A stretch of 64,000 nt of DNA, taken from positions 29,876 through 93,875 of the forward strand of contig NZ_WTSY02000005.1 in the NCBI RefSeq assembly GCF_009828775.2, in the 5' to 3' direction. The notes under the pieces were generated by a model. The model searched no databases, had not been told where the DNA came from, and saw only the letters and a program-made list of their open reading frames with translations. Of this stretch, positions 18,917-29,301 are shown in pieces. The DNA is from Erysipelothrix aquatica (GTDB lineage Bacteria > Bacillota_I > Bacilli_A > Erysipelotrichales > Erysipelotrichaceae). The position numbers and the translations under genes are program-made. Each line of letters starts with the position of its first letter. The stretch's first letter is position 1.

Positions 18917-18945
18917 TTGTTTTTGGATTAAACAAAAGGTATAAT
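18917..18945 (+). promoter_or_regulatory. Promoter of the thiolase gene
   Basis: TTGTTT (18917-18922), 17-base spacer, TATAAT (18940-18945), 39 bases before the chosen start codon. Confidence 0.6.
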
Positions 18946-18984
18946 ATACAGGCTAACACTATAAAACAAAAAGGAGTGATCTAT

Positions 18985-20148
18985 TTGCGCGACGTAGTAA
19001 TTGTAGGCGCGGCCCGTACTGCTATTGGGAAATTTGGGGGAAGCCTCATTGGAACCACAGCCGTAGAAATCGGGACTGCCGTAATAAAAGAAGCGATGAA
19101 TCGTGCACGAATCAAGCCGGAAGACGTTGATTATGTTGTTATGGGAAACGTGATTCAGTCGGGGTTGGGCCAAAACCCAGCGCGACAAGCATCCGTTCAT
19201 GCGGGAATTCCATACAGCACACCAGCGATGACAATCAATGAAATGTGCGGTTCTGGGATGAAGTCAATTCATCTTGGAATGCAGTCAATTTTGCTGGGAG
19301 AAAGTGATATTGCAGTTGTGGGAGGTTTTGAAAACCTATCACAGGCCCCACATATTGTAAAAAACGGTCGATTCGGTTCGAAAATGCGGAATCTTGAAAC
19401 ACAGGACACGATAACAGTTGATGGATTTACGGATGCCTTTACACAAGAATTAATGGGAATGACAGCAGAGCATGTTGCGGATCAATTCAATGTGACCCGC
19501 GAAGACCAAGATGCATTTGCATTGGAATCTCAACTTCGTGCAAGCAAAGCACAACGCGAAGGTATCTTTAAAGCAGAAATTGTACCTGTAGAAACAAAAA
19601 AAGGGATTTTTGAGGAAGATGAATACATTCGTCATAACTCAACACTTGAAGGACTTCAGAAATTAAAACCAAGTTTTCGTGAGGGTGGTTCTGTAACTGC
19701 AGGAAATGCATCTGGAGTTAATGATGGAGCAGCTGCGTTGGTTATTATGAGCCGAGAAAAAGCAGAAGCTATGAATCTTGAAATTCTGGCAACTATTAAT
19801 GGGTTTGCGGAAATTGGTATGGATCCTTCAATTATGGGATATGCACCCTATCTTGCGGTTTCAAAACTCGTTGAAAAAACAAAGATTGATTTAAACAGTG
19901 TTGATCGTTTTGAATTAAACGAAGCATTTGCCGCACAGTCATTAGCGGTTATTCGTGATTTAAACATTGATGCTAATAAAGTTAATGTGAACGGTGGTGC
20001 AATCTCTTTGGGGCATCCAATTGGAGCTTCTGGAGCACGTATTATGGTTACACTTATCTATGAAATGCTTCGATCCGACTCAAAACGCGGTGTTGCATCA
20101 CTATGTATTGGTGGTGGAATGGGCGTTGCGATGCTGTTGGACCGTTAA
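18985..20148 (+). CDS. Acetyl-CoA C-acetyltransferase (acetoacetyl-CoA thiolase)
   Basis: Joins two acetyl-CoA to acetoacetyl-CoA, feeding MvaS. I start it at TTG 18985, seven bases after AAGGAG, giving the family N-terminus (M)[18 protein letters not shown]; the in-frame GTG at 18976 touches the ribosome site. Catalytic Cys88 lies in [21 protein letters not shown] and CIGGGMGVA supply the His and second Cys. The protein is complete (387 residues) and stands alone, unlike the fused MvaE of enterococci. An IS3 element has inserted into its terminator. Confidence 0.95.
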   Translation: MRDVVIVGAARTAIGKFGGSLIGTTAVEIGTAVIKEAMNRARIKPEDVDYVVMGNVIQSGLGQNPARQASVHAGIPYSTPAMTINEMCGSGMKSIHLGMQSILLGESDIAVVGGFENLSQAPHIVKNGRFGSKMRNLETQDTITVDGFTDAFTQELMGMTAEHVADQFNVTREDQDAFALESQLRASKAQREGIFKAEIVPVETKKGIFEEDEYIRHNSTLEGLQKLKPSFREGGSVTAGNASGVNDGAAALVIMSREKAEAMNLEILATINGFAEIGMDPSIMGYAPYLAVSKLVEKTKIDLNSVDRFELNEAFAAQSLAVIRDLNIDANKVNVNGGAISLGHPIGASGARIMVTLIYEMLRSDSKRGVASLCIGGGMGVAMLLDR

Positions 20149-20161
20149 AACAATCAATAAG

Positions 20162-20179
20162 AAAAGGTTGGTACAATGT
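20162..20179 (+). terminator. Left half of the thiolase terminator, split by the IS
   Basis: AAAAGGTTGGTAC (20162-20174) is the 5' arm of a hairpin whose 3' arm now lies beyond the insertion sequence. The first copy of the target duplication CAATGT (20174-20179) covers the loop. Confidence 0.7.
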
Positions 20180-20193
20180 TGAAGTTGTAAACT

Positions 20194-20229
20194 AAAAGTA
20201 GACATGTAAAAAAAACATGTCTACTTTTT
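20194..20229 (+). terminator. Terminator-like hairpin inside the left IS end
   Basis: A perfect 14-bp stem, AAAAGTAGACATGT (20194-20207) with 20215-20228, has a seven-A loop and ends in T residues. It overlaps the left inverted repeat and should stop read-through from outside into the transposase genes. Confidence 0.75.
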
Positions 20230-20265
20230 CTGTGTAATAATTATATTTATATAGGAGGATTTCTT

Positions 20266-20637
20266 ATGGGAAGACCCAAGGGTGGTAAAAATAGAAAATG
20301 GACTTACGAAGATCGAGCACACGTAATATCTTTATATTTGGATGAACACTTGAGTATGCCTCAAATCGCAAATAAAAAGGATATTCCGTTGGGCACTGTT
20401 CGGGGGTGGATATATAGATTCCTTGAAAAAGGTGAAGAGGGTCTAGTCAATCAGAAGAAAACAGGTAACCAATTTGCTGCTCTACATTCGAGTAAGTCAC
20501 TTACAGAAGTCGAACGCTTAGAATTAGAAATATTGAGGCGTGACATAGAGATCGAACGGTTAAAAAAAGGGTATTTAGTGAAAGGAGTTGGTGCAAACAA
20601 GGAGTTCGTTACTTCAAAAGACTGGAATATGAAATAG
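20266..20637 (+). CDS. IS3-family transposase OrfA (helix-turn-helix)
   Basis: A 123-residue DNA-binding protein starting MGRPKGGKNRKW. Residues ~15-60 form a helix-turn-helix (MPQIANKKDIPLGTVRGWIY), and a leucine-rich coiled segment (EVERLELEILRRDIEIERL) lies at 85-103. AGGAGG precedes the ATG. At 20562-20568 the run A AAA AAA is a -1 frameshift site; ribosomes that slip there continue into OrfB. Confidence 0.9.
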   Translation: MGRPKGGKNRKWTYEDRAHVISLYLDEHLSMPQIANKKDIPLGTVRGWIYRFLEKGEEGLVNQKKTGNQFAALHSSKSLTEVERLELEILRRDIEIERLKKGYLVKGVGANKEFVTSKDWNMK

Positions 20638-21497
20638 CATATAATTTATCAAATCAATACCCTATTACATTTATTCTATCAATCATGAACATCAATCGGT
20701 CGGGCTACTATAAATGGCTCAGAAGAAAAGGTACTTATAATAGATATGAAGCCAATCGCAAAATTCTAAATTTTTGTATTAGCGACTGTCATCATCGTTA
20801 TCCAAGCTATGGGTATCATGATATTGCTTCAGTCGTTCGAAAAAATAATGAATTGGATTTTTATTTTTCAGATAATCTCGTTCATAAATGCTGCAAACAA
20901 CTAAGTATAAAATCAAAAGCAAAACATTATCAATATAAGAAATCCGGCGATGAAAGTCTCATTTATCCAAATATAGTGAAGAATAATTGGGATGCATCTG
21001 AACCACTCGAGATTATTGTGTCAGATATGACTCACATAAGAAATAAAGGCGTTAACTACGAGTGGACACTCATGATAGATACTTTTAATAATGAGATTAT
21101 TAGCTCTGCTCTGTCACGTACGGCAGGCGACCCAAAGCCATATTATAAATGTTTAGATGATCTTCTTAAGCTTATAGAGAAACATAAAAAGACAACTCCC
21201 ACGATACTTCACACAGATCAAGGAGCTGTCTATCACTCTAAAGCATACTTTAAAGCTCATGAAAATTATAACATAAAAAGATCAATGTCGCGTTCCGGAA
21301 CACCTACAGATAATCCAATTATTGAATCTTTAAATCGATGGATTAAAGCAGAAATGGCATGTGACTTCCAATACTGGAAAATTAATGACTTTGAAAATTT
21401 CATTGAGAAATATGTAGAATACTTCAACAACGAAAGACCAGCATATTGTCTTAATTATAAAACCCCTATCCAATATAAATTGGATAAGGGCTTCTAG
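20568..21497 (+). CDS. IS3-family transposase OrfB (DDE, rve domain), expressed by -1 frameshift
   Basis: Catalytic part of the transposase. The open frame continues from the OrfA slip site, giving RVFSERSWCKQGVRYFK before the first internal ATG at 20685; the upstream part matches normal IS3 OrfAB proteins, so fusion by frameshift is more likely than independent initiation. The integrase core has Asp in IIVSDMTHI, Asp in LHTDQGAVY and Glu in NPIIESLN, with 35 residues between the last two. An HTH_21-like N-terminal part (SGYYKWL) and the C-terminal YFNNERP motif are intact, so the element looks active. Confidence 0.9.
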   Translation, partial: RVFSERSWCKQGVRYFKRLEYEIAYNLSNQYPITFILSIMNINRSGYYKWLRRKGTYNRYEANRKILNFCISDCHHRYPSYGYHDIASVVRKNNELDFYFSDNLVHKCCKQLSIKSKAKHYQYKKSGDESLIYPNIVKNNWDASEPLEIIVSDMTHIRNKGVNYEWTLMIDTFNNEIISSALSRTAGDPKPYYKCLDDLLKLIEKHKKTTPTILHTDQGAVYHSKAYFKAHENYNIKRSMSRSGTPTDNPIIESLNRWIKAEMACDFQYWKINDFENFIEKYVEYFNNERPAYCLNYKTPIQYKLDKGF

Positions 21498-21532
21498 TTT
21501 TTATGTCTGTCTACTTTTGTTTGACAACTTCA

Positions 21533-21550
21533 CAATGTATCAATCTTTTT
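21533..21550 (+). terminator. Right half of the thiolase terminator, split by the IS
   Basis: The second CAATGT copy is followed by the 3' arm GTATCAATCTTTT (21537-21549). Joined to 20162-20174 it would make a 13-bp stem with G-U pairs and an AAT loop followed by T residues. Confidence 0.7.
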
Positions 21551-21620
21551 GTTTTCGTTGAAATATACAAACATATCACGTGAAAATACAAGGTAAACCA
21601 TGTAAAAGCACATACTTAAA

Positions 21621-21650
21621 TTGTAGGGAAAACACAGAACGTGATATAAT
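21621..21650 (+). promoter_or_regulatory. gltX promoter
   Basis: TTGTAG (21621-21626), 18-base spacer, TATAAT (21645-21650) with a TG extension. It lies 31 bases before the gltX ATG and is downstream of the IS, so gltX expression is not interrupted. No T-box structure is visible. Confidence 0.6.
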
Positions 21651-21681
21651 AAATGCAATGTTTTTGAAAAGAGGTAAAAAT

Positions 21682-23124
21682 ATGGAAAGAGTTCGAGTTA
21701 GATATGCACCAAGCCCAACTGGGTTTTTACATATCGGAAACGCGCGTACAGCGTTGTTTGACTATTTAATTGCAAAACACTATGGGGGAGATTTCGTATT
21801 ACGTATCGAAGATACAGATGTAGAACGTAATGTTGAAGGTGGCGAAGCGTCACAAACATATTTCTTAAATTGGTTAGGGATTGAAGCAGATGAGTCTCCT
21901 GATAAACCCAACCCGAAATATGCGCCATACCGTCAAATGGAACGTTTGGATATCTATCGAGAATATACAGAAAAACTACTTGAAAGTGGACATGCATATA
22001 AATGCTACTGTACTTCAGAAGAACTCGAAGAAGACTATAATCGTCAAAAAGCAGCTGGATATGCATCAACACGATACAATCAAAAATGCTTACATCTTGA
22101 TGCAACTACGAAAGCTGCTTATGAAGCTGAAGGACGCCAACATTCAATTCGTCTCCATGTTCCAGAAGATCAAACGTACACGTTTGACGACATGGTACGT
22201 GGTGAAATCACTTTTGAATCTAAGGATATTGGTGACTGGGTAATCGTTAAATCAAATGGGATTCCAACGTATAACTTTGCTGTTGTAATTGATGATCACT
22301 TGATGGAAATATCACATGTATTCCGTGGCGAAGAGCATATTTCGAATACACCAAAACAAATGATGATTTTTGAGATGTTCAATTGGGAAATTCCACGATA
22401 TGGTCACATGACACTTATCGTTAACGAGAACGGCAAAAAACTCTCAAAACGTGATAACTCAGTGATGCAGTTTATCAGTCAATATAAAGATCAAGGATAT
22501 CTTCCAGAAGCAATGTTTAACTTTATGGCACTTCTTGGATGGTCACCAAAAGGTGAGAAGGAACTCTTCACCAAAGAAGAATTAATTGCTGAATTTGATG
22601 AATCCCGTTTATCAAAAGCACCGTCTATGTTTGATGTCACCAAATTAACATGGATGAATCACCAATACCTAAAAGAAAAATCAGATGCTGAATGGCTTGA
22701 ATTTGTGAGACCTTATGCTGCTGCAAGTCATGATCTTGCATCAAAAGATGAAGCATGGGTCGAGAAACTCTTGTTACTCTATAAAGACCAAACGCAATAT
22801 GGTTCAGAAATTGGAAGTTTGATTGATAGTTTCTTCAATGAGCCAGTTATTACAGAAGCTGAAGAAGAAGTGCTTTCATGGGAAACAACTAAAACAGTGG
22901 CTGCATCATTCTTGAAAAACCTACCAGAAGCGTGGTCAGTTGAAGCACTTAAAGAAGCATTTAACGCAACTAAAAAAGAAACTGAACTTAAAGGAAAACC
23001 ATTATTTATGGGCCTTCGTGTCAGTGCTACCCATCAATCACACGGACCTGATCTCATGAGTGCGTTATACTTAACAGGTTATGATGTGGTTAAAAAACGT
23101 TTAGAAACTTATGTCAACGCTTAA
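21682..23124 (+). CDS. gltX: Glutamate--tRNA ligase
   Basis: Class I aminoacyl-tRNA synthetase of 480 residues. The start at 21682 follows AGAGG; the longer open frame crosses the promoter. Class I signatures are YAPSPTGFLHIGNART (8-23, HIGH) and GKKLSKRD (about 251, KMSKS). Its 3' end overlaps the next gene by 14 bases. Many Bacillota use the same enzyme to charge tRNA-Gln with Glu before amidation; whether this enzyme does so is not visible. Confidence 0.97.
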   Translation: MERVRVRYAPSPTGFLHIGNARTALFDYLIAKHYGGDFVLRIEDTDVERNVEGGEASQTYFLNWLGIEADESPDKPNPKYAPYRQMERLDIYREYTEKLLESGHAYKCYCTSEELEEDYNRQKAAGYASTRYNQKCLHLDATTKAAYEAEGRQHSIRLHVPEDQTYTFDDMVRGEITFESKDIGDWVIVKSNGIPTYNFAVVIDDHLMEISHVFRGEEHISNTPKQMMIFEMFNWEIPRYGHMTLIVNENGKKLSKRDNSVMQFISQYKDQGYLPEAMFNFMALLGWSPKGEKELFTKEELIAEFDESRLSKAPSMFDVTKLTWMNHQYLKEKSDAEWLEFVRPYAAASHDLASKDEAWVEKLLLLYKDQTQYGSEIGSLIDSFFNEPVITEAEEEVLSWETTKTVAASFLKNLPEAWSVEALKEAFNATKKETELKGKPLFMGLRVSATHQSHGPDLMSALYLTGYDVVKKRLETYVNA

Positions 23125-24349
23125 TAAACGCTGTGCTGAACAGAAAGTGATGCGTGACACGGTTCACGGGTATATCCATGTAAATTACCAAGTAATCTGG
23201 GATCTGATTAACGCACCAGAATTCCAACGACTCCGTCGAATCCACCAATTGGGCGGTACCTACATGGTTTATCATACTGCGGAACACTCACGGTTTTCTC
23301 ACTCATTAGGAGTCTATGAAGTCGTACGCCAAATGATTGAAAAAGTTAGTGGTCTGAAAGAAAGTCTGTCCGAAGAAGAGCAAATTGCCCTTCTTTGTGC
23401 AGGGCTTTTGCATGATGTTGGCCATGGTCCTTTTTCGCATGCGTTTGAATCCGTAACCTCGGTTCACCATGAAACATTCACAGATCGAATTATCCGTGAG
23501 CCGTCTGAAATTAATCGGATTTTAAAACAGGCGAGTCCTGATCTACCGGACATTGTGAGTGATATTATTGCGCATCGCCATGAACGAACATTATTAACAC
23601 AGATTATTTCAAGTCAACTTGATGCCGATCGTATGGATTATCTATTGCGTGATTCATACTTCACAGGCGTTAGTTATGGAGAATTTGACCTACAACGAAT
23701 TCTTCGAACTATGAAGTTGGAAGGCGATCGTATCGTCATGAAAGAAAGTGGCATTCATGCGGTTGAAGATTACATCATGGCGCGGTATCAAATGTACTGG
23801 CAAGTTTATCTTCACCCTGCATCACGAAGTTTTGAAGGAATTTTACTTTCAATCTTCTTAAGAATGCGTGATTTGATGACAACCAATCCAGAATTATTGG
23901 ATTGCGTTGCGTTCTTCAAGCCATTTTTGAATAATACAGAAATATCACTTGAAGACCATTTCAAACTTGATGAGCCAGCGGTTACCCATGGTTTCACTGT
24001 GCTTACAGACAGTGATGATCCAATTTTAAAAGACTTAGCGTTACGTCTTTTAAATCGAGTTCTCTTTCAATATGAAGATTTAACGGGAACGAACCAACTT
24101 GAAAAAATTCGTCGGGCAACGACACAGAATGGATATGATGCGAGTTATTATGTTGTTGAGGATTTCACAACACAGACCTTGTATCAAAAGCCATATCGCA
24201 AAGAAGACACAAATTCAGGAATTTATGTATCGATCAAAGGTGACCTCGTTGAGTTATCTGAAGCATCATCGATTGTAAGGGGATTTGTGCAAGGGGAAGA
24301 TAAAGAAGATCGAAAGGTTTTCTATCCAAAGGAGATTGTATATGAATAG
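23111..24349 (+). CDS. HD-domain phosphohydrolase (YwfO/dGTPase-like)
   Basis: Metal-dependent phosphohydrolase, 412 residues from the first possible ATG, which overlaps the end of gltX. The HD signature is complete: HSRFSHSLG (His64), LLHDVGHGPFSH (His101-Asp102) and DADRMDYLLRDS (about 175). This pattern is that of the dNTPase/YwfO group that hydrolyses nucleoside triphosphates. No clear ribosome site precedes 23111, so translation may depend on gltX, or start at ATG 23150. It overlaps the following peptidase gene by eight bases. Confidence 0.88.
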   Translation: MSTLNKRCAEQKVMRDTVHGYIHVNYQVIWDLINAPEFQRLRRIHQLGGTYMVYHTAEHSRFSHSLGVYEVVRQMIEKVSGLKESLSEEEQIALLCAGLLHDVGHGPFSHAFESVTSVHHETFTDRIIREPSEINRILKQASPDLPDIVSDIIAHRHERTLLTQIISSQLDADRMDYLLRDSYFTGVSYGEFDLQRILRTMKLEGDRIVMKESGIHAVEDYIMARYQMYWQVYLHPASRSFEGILLSIFLRMRDLMTTNPELLDCVAFFKPFLNNTEISLEDHFKLDEPAVTHGFTVLTDSDDPILKDLALRLLNRVLFQYEDLTGTNQLEKIRRATTQNGYDASYYVVEDFTTQTLYQKPYRKEDTNSGIYVSIKGDLVELSEASSIVRGFVQGEDKEDRKVFYPKEIVYE

Positions 24350-25568
24350 TCAAACATACATCACAATTCGTGAAAATATTATGAACGCACTACCCAAAAA
24401 TACTGTAACGTTCTTATTTAGTGGTAAAGGTGTGCGCAAATCAGCAGATGCACAGTATCCATTTCAAGCAAACCGTAATTTCTACTATGCAACAGGGATT
24501 CAAGAACCAGAGGCTGTAGTTGTATTTGATAAGACTACCCAAGATGTGACGTTGTTCCTTCGCGAAATTGATCCTAATATGGAAAAATGGGTCGGTCACT
24601 ACATGACTGAAGAAGAGGCACAACTCATTTCTGGAATTGAAGATATTCGATACTTCGATGAATTTGATGCTTTTGTAAATTCGGTCATGGAACGAGACGT
24701 ACAAATCGGTCTGGATTTTGATCACGATACAATAACAGAAGAATTCCACGGTTCTGGTTTGGCATTTGTGGATTTTGTGAGTGAAGATCGCGTTGTTAAT
24801 ATCTTTGAAGAACTTGTTAGACTACGAATGGTCAAACTTCCAGAAGAAGTTGAAGCGATTAAGCATGCACTTGTTGTTACAAATGATGCCATCATGGGTG
24901 CTCTTGAAGAAGTGAAACCAGGAAATAATGAAAATGATGTTGCCGCTCGTTTCTACTATGAAGGTATGAAGCAACACGGTGACTTGATGTTTGATACGAT
25001 TTTAGCCGGAGGAAAAAATGCAACAGTCCTCCACTATATCGAAAATAATCAAGAACTATTAGATGGAGACCTTGTCTTATTCGATTTAGGAATCCGTGTT
25101 AATGGCTATGGTGGAGATATTTCTCGAACATTCCCAATCAACGGTAAATTTACAGATCGTCAACGTGATGTTTATCAAGTTGTCTTGGATACGTTCCATG
25201 CAGTTAATGAAGCAATTCGTCCAGGCATTAGCATTAAAACATTGAATGATCTTGCAAAAGAGTATCTTGCTGAGGGATGTATCCAATTGGGGCTCATAGA
25301 AGACCCTCAAGACGTCTCACGTTACTACTATCACGGTATTGGACACTCATTGGGGTTAGATACTCACGATGTCTGGATTGACCGTGAGGAGCCGCTCCAA
25401 GCTGGTAATGTTATCACCAATGAACCAGGCCTTTACATCGCTGAAGAAGGCATCGGAATCCGTATTGAAACAGATGTCTTGGTAACTGAAGAAAGCAACG
25501 AAGATCTTGCCCCACAAATAATCCGTGAGGTTTCAGATATCGAAGCTTACTTCGAAAGCAAACAATAA
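24342..25568 (+). CDS. Xaa-Pro aminopeptidase (M24B)
   Basis: Cytoplasmic metallopeptidase that removes N-terminal residues before proline. The start at 24342 follows AAAGGAG. After the N-terminal non-catalytic domain (1-165), the pita-bread domain has all five metal ligands: Asp pair in FDLGIRV...GGDISRTF, His in HGIGHSLGLDTHD, Glu in TNEPGLY and Glu in GIRIETDVLV. It overlaps the HD-domain gene and ends the gltX operon at a strong terminator. Confidence 0.94.
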   Translation: MNSQTYITIRENIMNALPKNTVTFLFSGKGVRKSADAQYPFQANRNFYYATGIQEPEAVVVFDKTTQDVTLFLREIDPNMEKWVGHYMTEEEAQLISGIEDIRYFDEFDAFVNSVMERDVQIGLDFDHDTITEEFHGSGLAFVDFVSEDRVVNIFEELVRLRMVKLPEEVEAIKHALVVTNDAIMGALEEVKPGNNENDVAARFYYEGMKQHGDLMFDTILAGGKNATVLHYIENNQELLDGDLVLFDLGIRVNGYGGDISRTFPINGKFTDRQRDVYQVVLDTFHAVNEAIRPGISIKTLNDLAKEYLAEGCIQLGLIEDPQDVSRYYYHGIGHSLGLDTHDVWIDREEPLQAGNVITNEPGLYIAEEGIGIRIETDVLVTEESNEDLAPQIIREVSDIEAYFESKQ

Positions 25569-25585
25569 GAAATGTGAATTCTGTA

Positions 25586-25623
25586 TGAAAGTGCAACGAT
25601 ATCCGTGCACTTTCATTTTTTTT
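25586..25623 (+). terminator. Terminator after the M24 peptidase gene
   Basis: TGAAAGTGCA (25586-25595) pairs with TGCACTTTCA (25606-25615), followed by eight T residues. Confidence 0.85.
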
Positions 25624-25635
25624 TGTTAAAATGTA

Positions 25636-25663
25636 TTGACATTGTACCGTATTTTCATATAAT
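25636..25663 (+). promoter_or_regulatory. Promoter of DUF1934-rpoE
   Basis: Consensus TTGACA (25636-25641) and TATAAT (25658-25663), 16 bases apart. Confidence 0.75.
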
Positions 25664-25699
25664 GCAATGGTAAATAAGTAAGGGGGCAATCTATCCGTT

Positions 25700-26074
25700 T
25701 TGAAAATTACAGTTATACAAAAATCACGAGAAGCGAATGCAAAGACAGTTGATGAAAACGCAACATTACAAGATTTAGGTGTGTACAAGCGTATTAGTTA
25801 TGTCGAAAAAAATGGCGCAGTTGTGATACTCGACATTACGGACCATGAAATTTCGCTCAAACGCCAAGACAGTTGGCTAACACAAGGTCTATTTCGCCGA
25901 GATGAATCGACAGAAATGCTCGTTAAAAACGAACATGGAACAATTGTATTTGATGTAAGTGTAGATGAAATGAAGATTGACAACAATGTATTTTATATTA
26001 GGTATCATTTAGACCAAGAAGGTCAGCGTGTTGACACACTTGAGTTTGAATGTTGGTGGGAACCGGAGGTATAA
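25700..26074 (+). CDS. DUF1934 family protein
   Basis: A 124-residue protein predicted as a small beta-barrel (calycin-like, YwiB family). It starts at TTG 25700, with AAGGGGG 13 bases upstream, a long spacing. The family regularly precedes rpoE or argS in Bacillota; here rpoE follows by four bases. Function unknown. Confidence 0.82.
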   Translation: MKITVIQKSREANAKTVDENATLQDLGVYKRISYVEKNGAVVILDITDHEISLKRQDSWLTQGLFRRDESTEMLVKNEHGTIVFDVSVDEMKIDNNVFYIRYHLDQEGQRVDTLEFECWWEPEV

Positions 26075-26078
26075 CATT

Positions 26079-26402
26079 ATGGCATCTAAATCGTTAAGCG
26101 ATATTGCATTTGATAAATTACAAAAGAAAAAGAAAGAAACTACTTTCCAAAAATTATGGGCAGAAGTTTCAGAAGAAGTTAAGCTACCCGAAGAAGCAGC
26201 TAAAAGAAAAGTTGCATCGTTTTACAATGCGTTAATGATGGACTCACGTTTCATCTCGTTAGAGGGAAACAAATGGGACCTTCGTGAACGTCATACCCTT
26301 GAAAGTTTACAAATTGACCCGGATCTTCTTGATGGTTATGATGACTATGAAGAAGAGTTTGAAGATTACCCAATTGAACTCAGCGTTTCAGACGACGAGT
26401 AA
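26079..26402 (+). CDS. rpoE: RNA polymerase delta subunit
   Basis: Delta factor of Gram-positive RNA polymerase, which speeds recycling and affects promoter selectivity. The 107-residue protein begins MASKSLSDIAFDKL; CGGAGG lies upstream. Residues 1-75 form the HARE-HTH domain (FQKLWAEVSEE) and the C-terminus is the hallmark acidic tail (DLLDGYDDYEEEFEDYP). It is next to pyrG, the usual order in Bacillota. Confidence 0.95.
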   Translation: MASKSLSDIAFDKLQKKKKETTFQKLWAEVSEEVKLPEEAAKRKVASFYNALMMDSRFISLEGNKWDLRERHTLESLQIDPDLLDGYDDYEEEFEDYPIELSVSDDE

Positions 26403-26417
26403 TTAATACAATAACCC

Positions 26418-26447
26418 AAACCTGCATTTTAGCGAATGCAGGTTTTT
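26418..26447 (+). terminator. Terminator after rpoE
   Basis: AAACCTGCATT and AATGCAGGTTT form an 11-bp stem with a six-base loop, followed by T residues. Confidence 0.9.
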
Positions 26448-26509
26448 AAACCCTAAGTGTAAATTTTCCGCTATATAAGTGGCTTTTTGTAGTGTCTCGA
26501 TTTTTATGG

Positions 26510-28217
<1,708 letters not shown>

Positions 28218-28243
28218 AAGAGAAATTAGGAGGAAGCATAACT

Positions 28244-29110
28244 ATGGCATTAGTTTCAGCAAAAGAAATTCTGGAAAACGCACGTGATGGACATTACGCG
28301 GTTCCAGCAATCAATATCAACAACTTAGAGTGGACAAAAGCAGTTCTCTCAACAGCACAAGAAATGAACTCACCAATCTTGGTTGCAGTTTCAGAAGGTG
28401 CTGGAAAATATATGACAGGTTACAAAACTGTTGTAGGTATGGTTAAAGGTATGATGGAAGAAATGAACATTACTGTTCCTGTTGCATTACACTTAGACCA
28501 CGGTAGCTTTGAAGGTGCTAAAGAAGCGCTTGCTGCTGGATTTACATCTGTAATGTTCGATGGATCACACTTAGCAATCGATGAAAACTTGGAAAAAACT
28601 CGTGAAATCGTTGCAATCGCTCATGCACAAGGTGCATCAGTTGAAGCAGAAGTTGGATCAATCGGTGGAGAAGAAGACGGAATCATCGGTACAGGTGAAT
28701 TAGCTGATCCTCAAGAATGTAAAACAATGGCTGACACAGGCATTGACTTCTTAGCAGCTGGTATCGGAAATATCCACGGTAAATATCCAGAAAACTGGGT
28801 AGGATTAAGCTTCGAAACATTAGATGCAATTAAACAAGCTACAGGAAGCATTCCTTTAGTATTACACGGTGGTTCAGGAATCCCTGAAGACCAAATCAAA
28901 AAAGCTATCGATTTAGGTGTTTCAAAAATCAACGTTAACACAGAATTACAATTAGTTAACGCTGCAGCACTTCGCGACTTCATCGTTGCTGGTAAAGACC
29001 TTGAAGGTAAAAACTACGATCCTCGTAAACTTTTAGCTCCAGGATTTGAAGCAATGAAAGAAGCTGTTAAAGAAAAAATCGAAATCTTCGGTTCAGCTAA
29101 CAAAGCTTAA
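28244..29110 (+). CDS. fba: Class II fructose-1,6-bisphosphate aldolase
   Basis: Zinc-dependent glycolytic aldolase, 288 residues. ALHLDHGSF holds the catalytic Asp and a zinc His (about 82-84), EAEVGSIGGEEDG the loop Glu, and VLHGGSGIP another zinc ligand. AGGAGG precedes the ATG. Codon use and the strong ribosome site suggest high expression. A TTCG-loop terminator closes the gene. Confidence 0.97.
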   Translation: MALVSAKEILENARDGHYAVPAININNLEWTKAVLSTAQEMNSPILVAVSEGAGKYMTGYKTVVGMVKGMMEEMNITVPVALHLDHGSFEGAKEALAAGFTSVMFDGSHLAIDENLEKTREIVAIAHAQGASVEAEVGSIGGEEDGIIGTGELADPQECKTMADTGIDFLAAGIGNIHGKYPENWVGLSFETLDAIKQATGSIPLVLHGGSGIPEDQIKKAIDLGVSKINVNTELQLVNAAALRDFIVAGKDLEGKNYDPRKLLAPGFEAMKEAVKEKIEIFGSANKA

Positions 29111-29120
29111 TTGAACTTCT

Positions 29121-29150
29121 AAAGAAATCGCTTCGGCGGTTTCTTTTTTT
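29121..29150 (+). terminator. Terminator after fba
   Basis: AAGAAATCGC, TTCG tetraloop, GCGGTTTCTT and a T run; one G-U pair. Confidence 0.9.
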
Positions 29151-29244
29151 ATGCGTAAGAAGGAATAAATTCACGTAAGTAACAACAAATATCGAAAAAA
29201 GAATGTAAGATACCTCAAAAAGACAGTCTTGTGATGAAAACATC

Positions 29245-29273
29245 TTGATTAAAGTGCGCCGCATGGATAAGAT
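29245..29273 (+). promoter_or_regulatory. Promoter of the formate channel gene
   Basis: TTGATT (29245-29250), 17-base spacer, TAAGAT (29268-29273), 28 bases before the ATG. Confidence 0.6.
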
Positions 29274-29301
29274 ATCAAAGGAAAGTTTTTTGGAGGAGAA
29301 T

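Larger units (their letters stand above)
20180..21532 (+). mobile_element. IS3-family insertion sequence, complete (1,353 bp)
   Basis: Both ends are recognisable. The terminal inverted repeats are about 25 bases, starting TGAAGTTGT on each side and sharing AAAAGTAGACA, with about three mismatches. The hexamer CAATGT flanks both sides as a direct repeat (20174-20179 and 21533-21538), as expected of a target duplication, although six bases is slightly longer than the 3-5 usual for IS3. It carries orfA and orfB in the -1 frame relation typical of the family, with intact DDE residues. It lies between the thiolase gene and gltX and breaks no coding sequence. Confidence 0.92.

Noticed and set aside
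18985..21550. Thiolase as the front part of a fused MvaE (thiolase-HMG-CoA reductase) cut by the IS
   Set aside because: The thiolase ends with its normal C-terminus and a stop codon before a terminator hairpin, and the sequence right of the IS is not coding; the gene is complete.
21551..21681. T-box or other tRNA-responsive leader before gltX
   Set aside because: The interval from the promoter to the ATG is about 30 bases, too short for a T-box.
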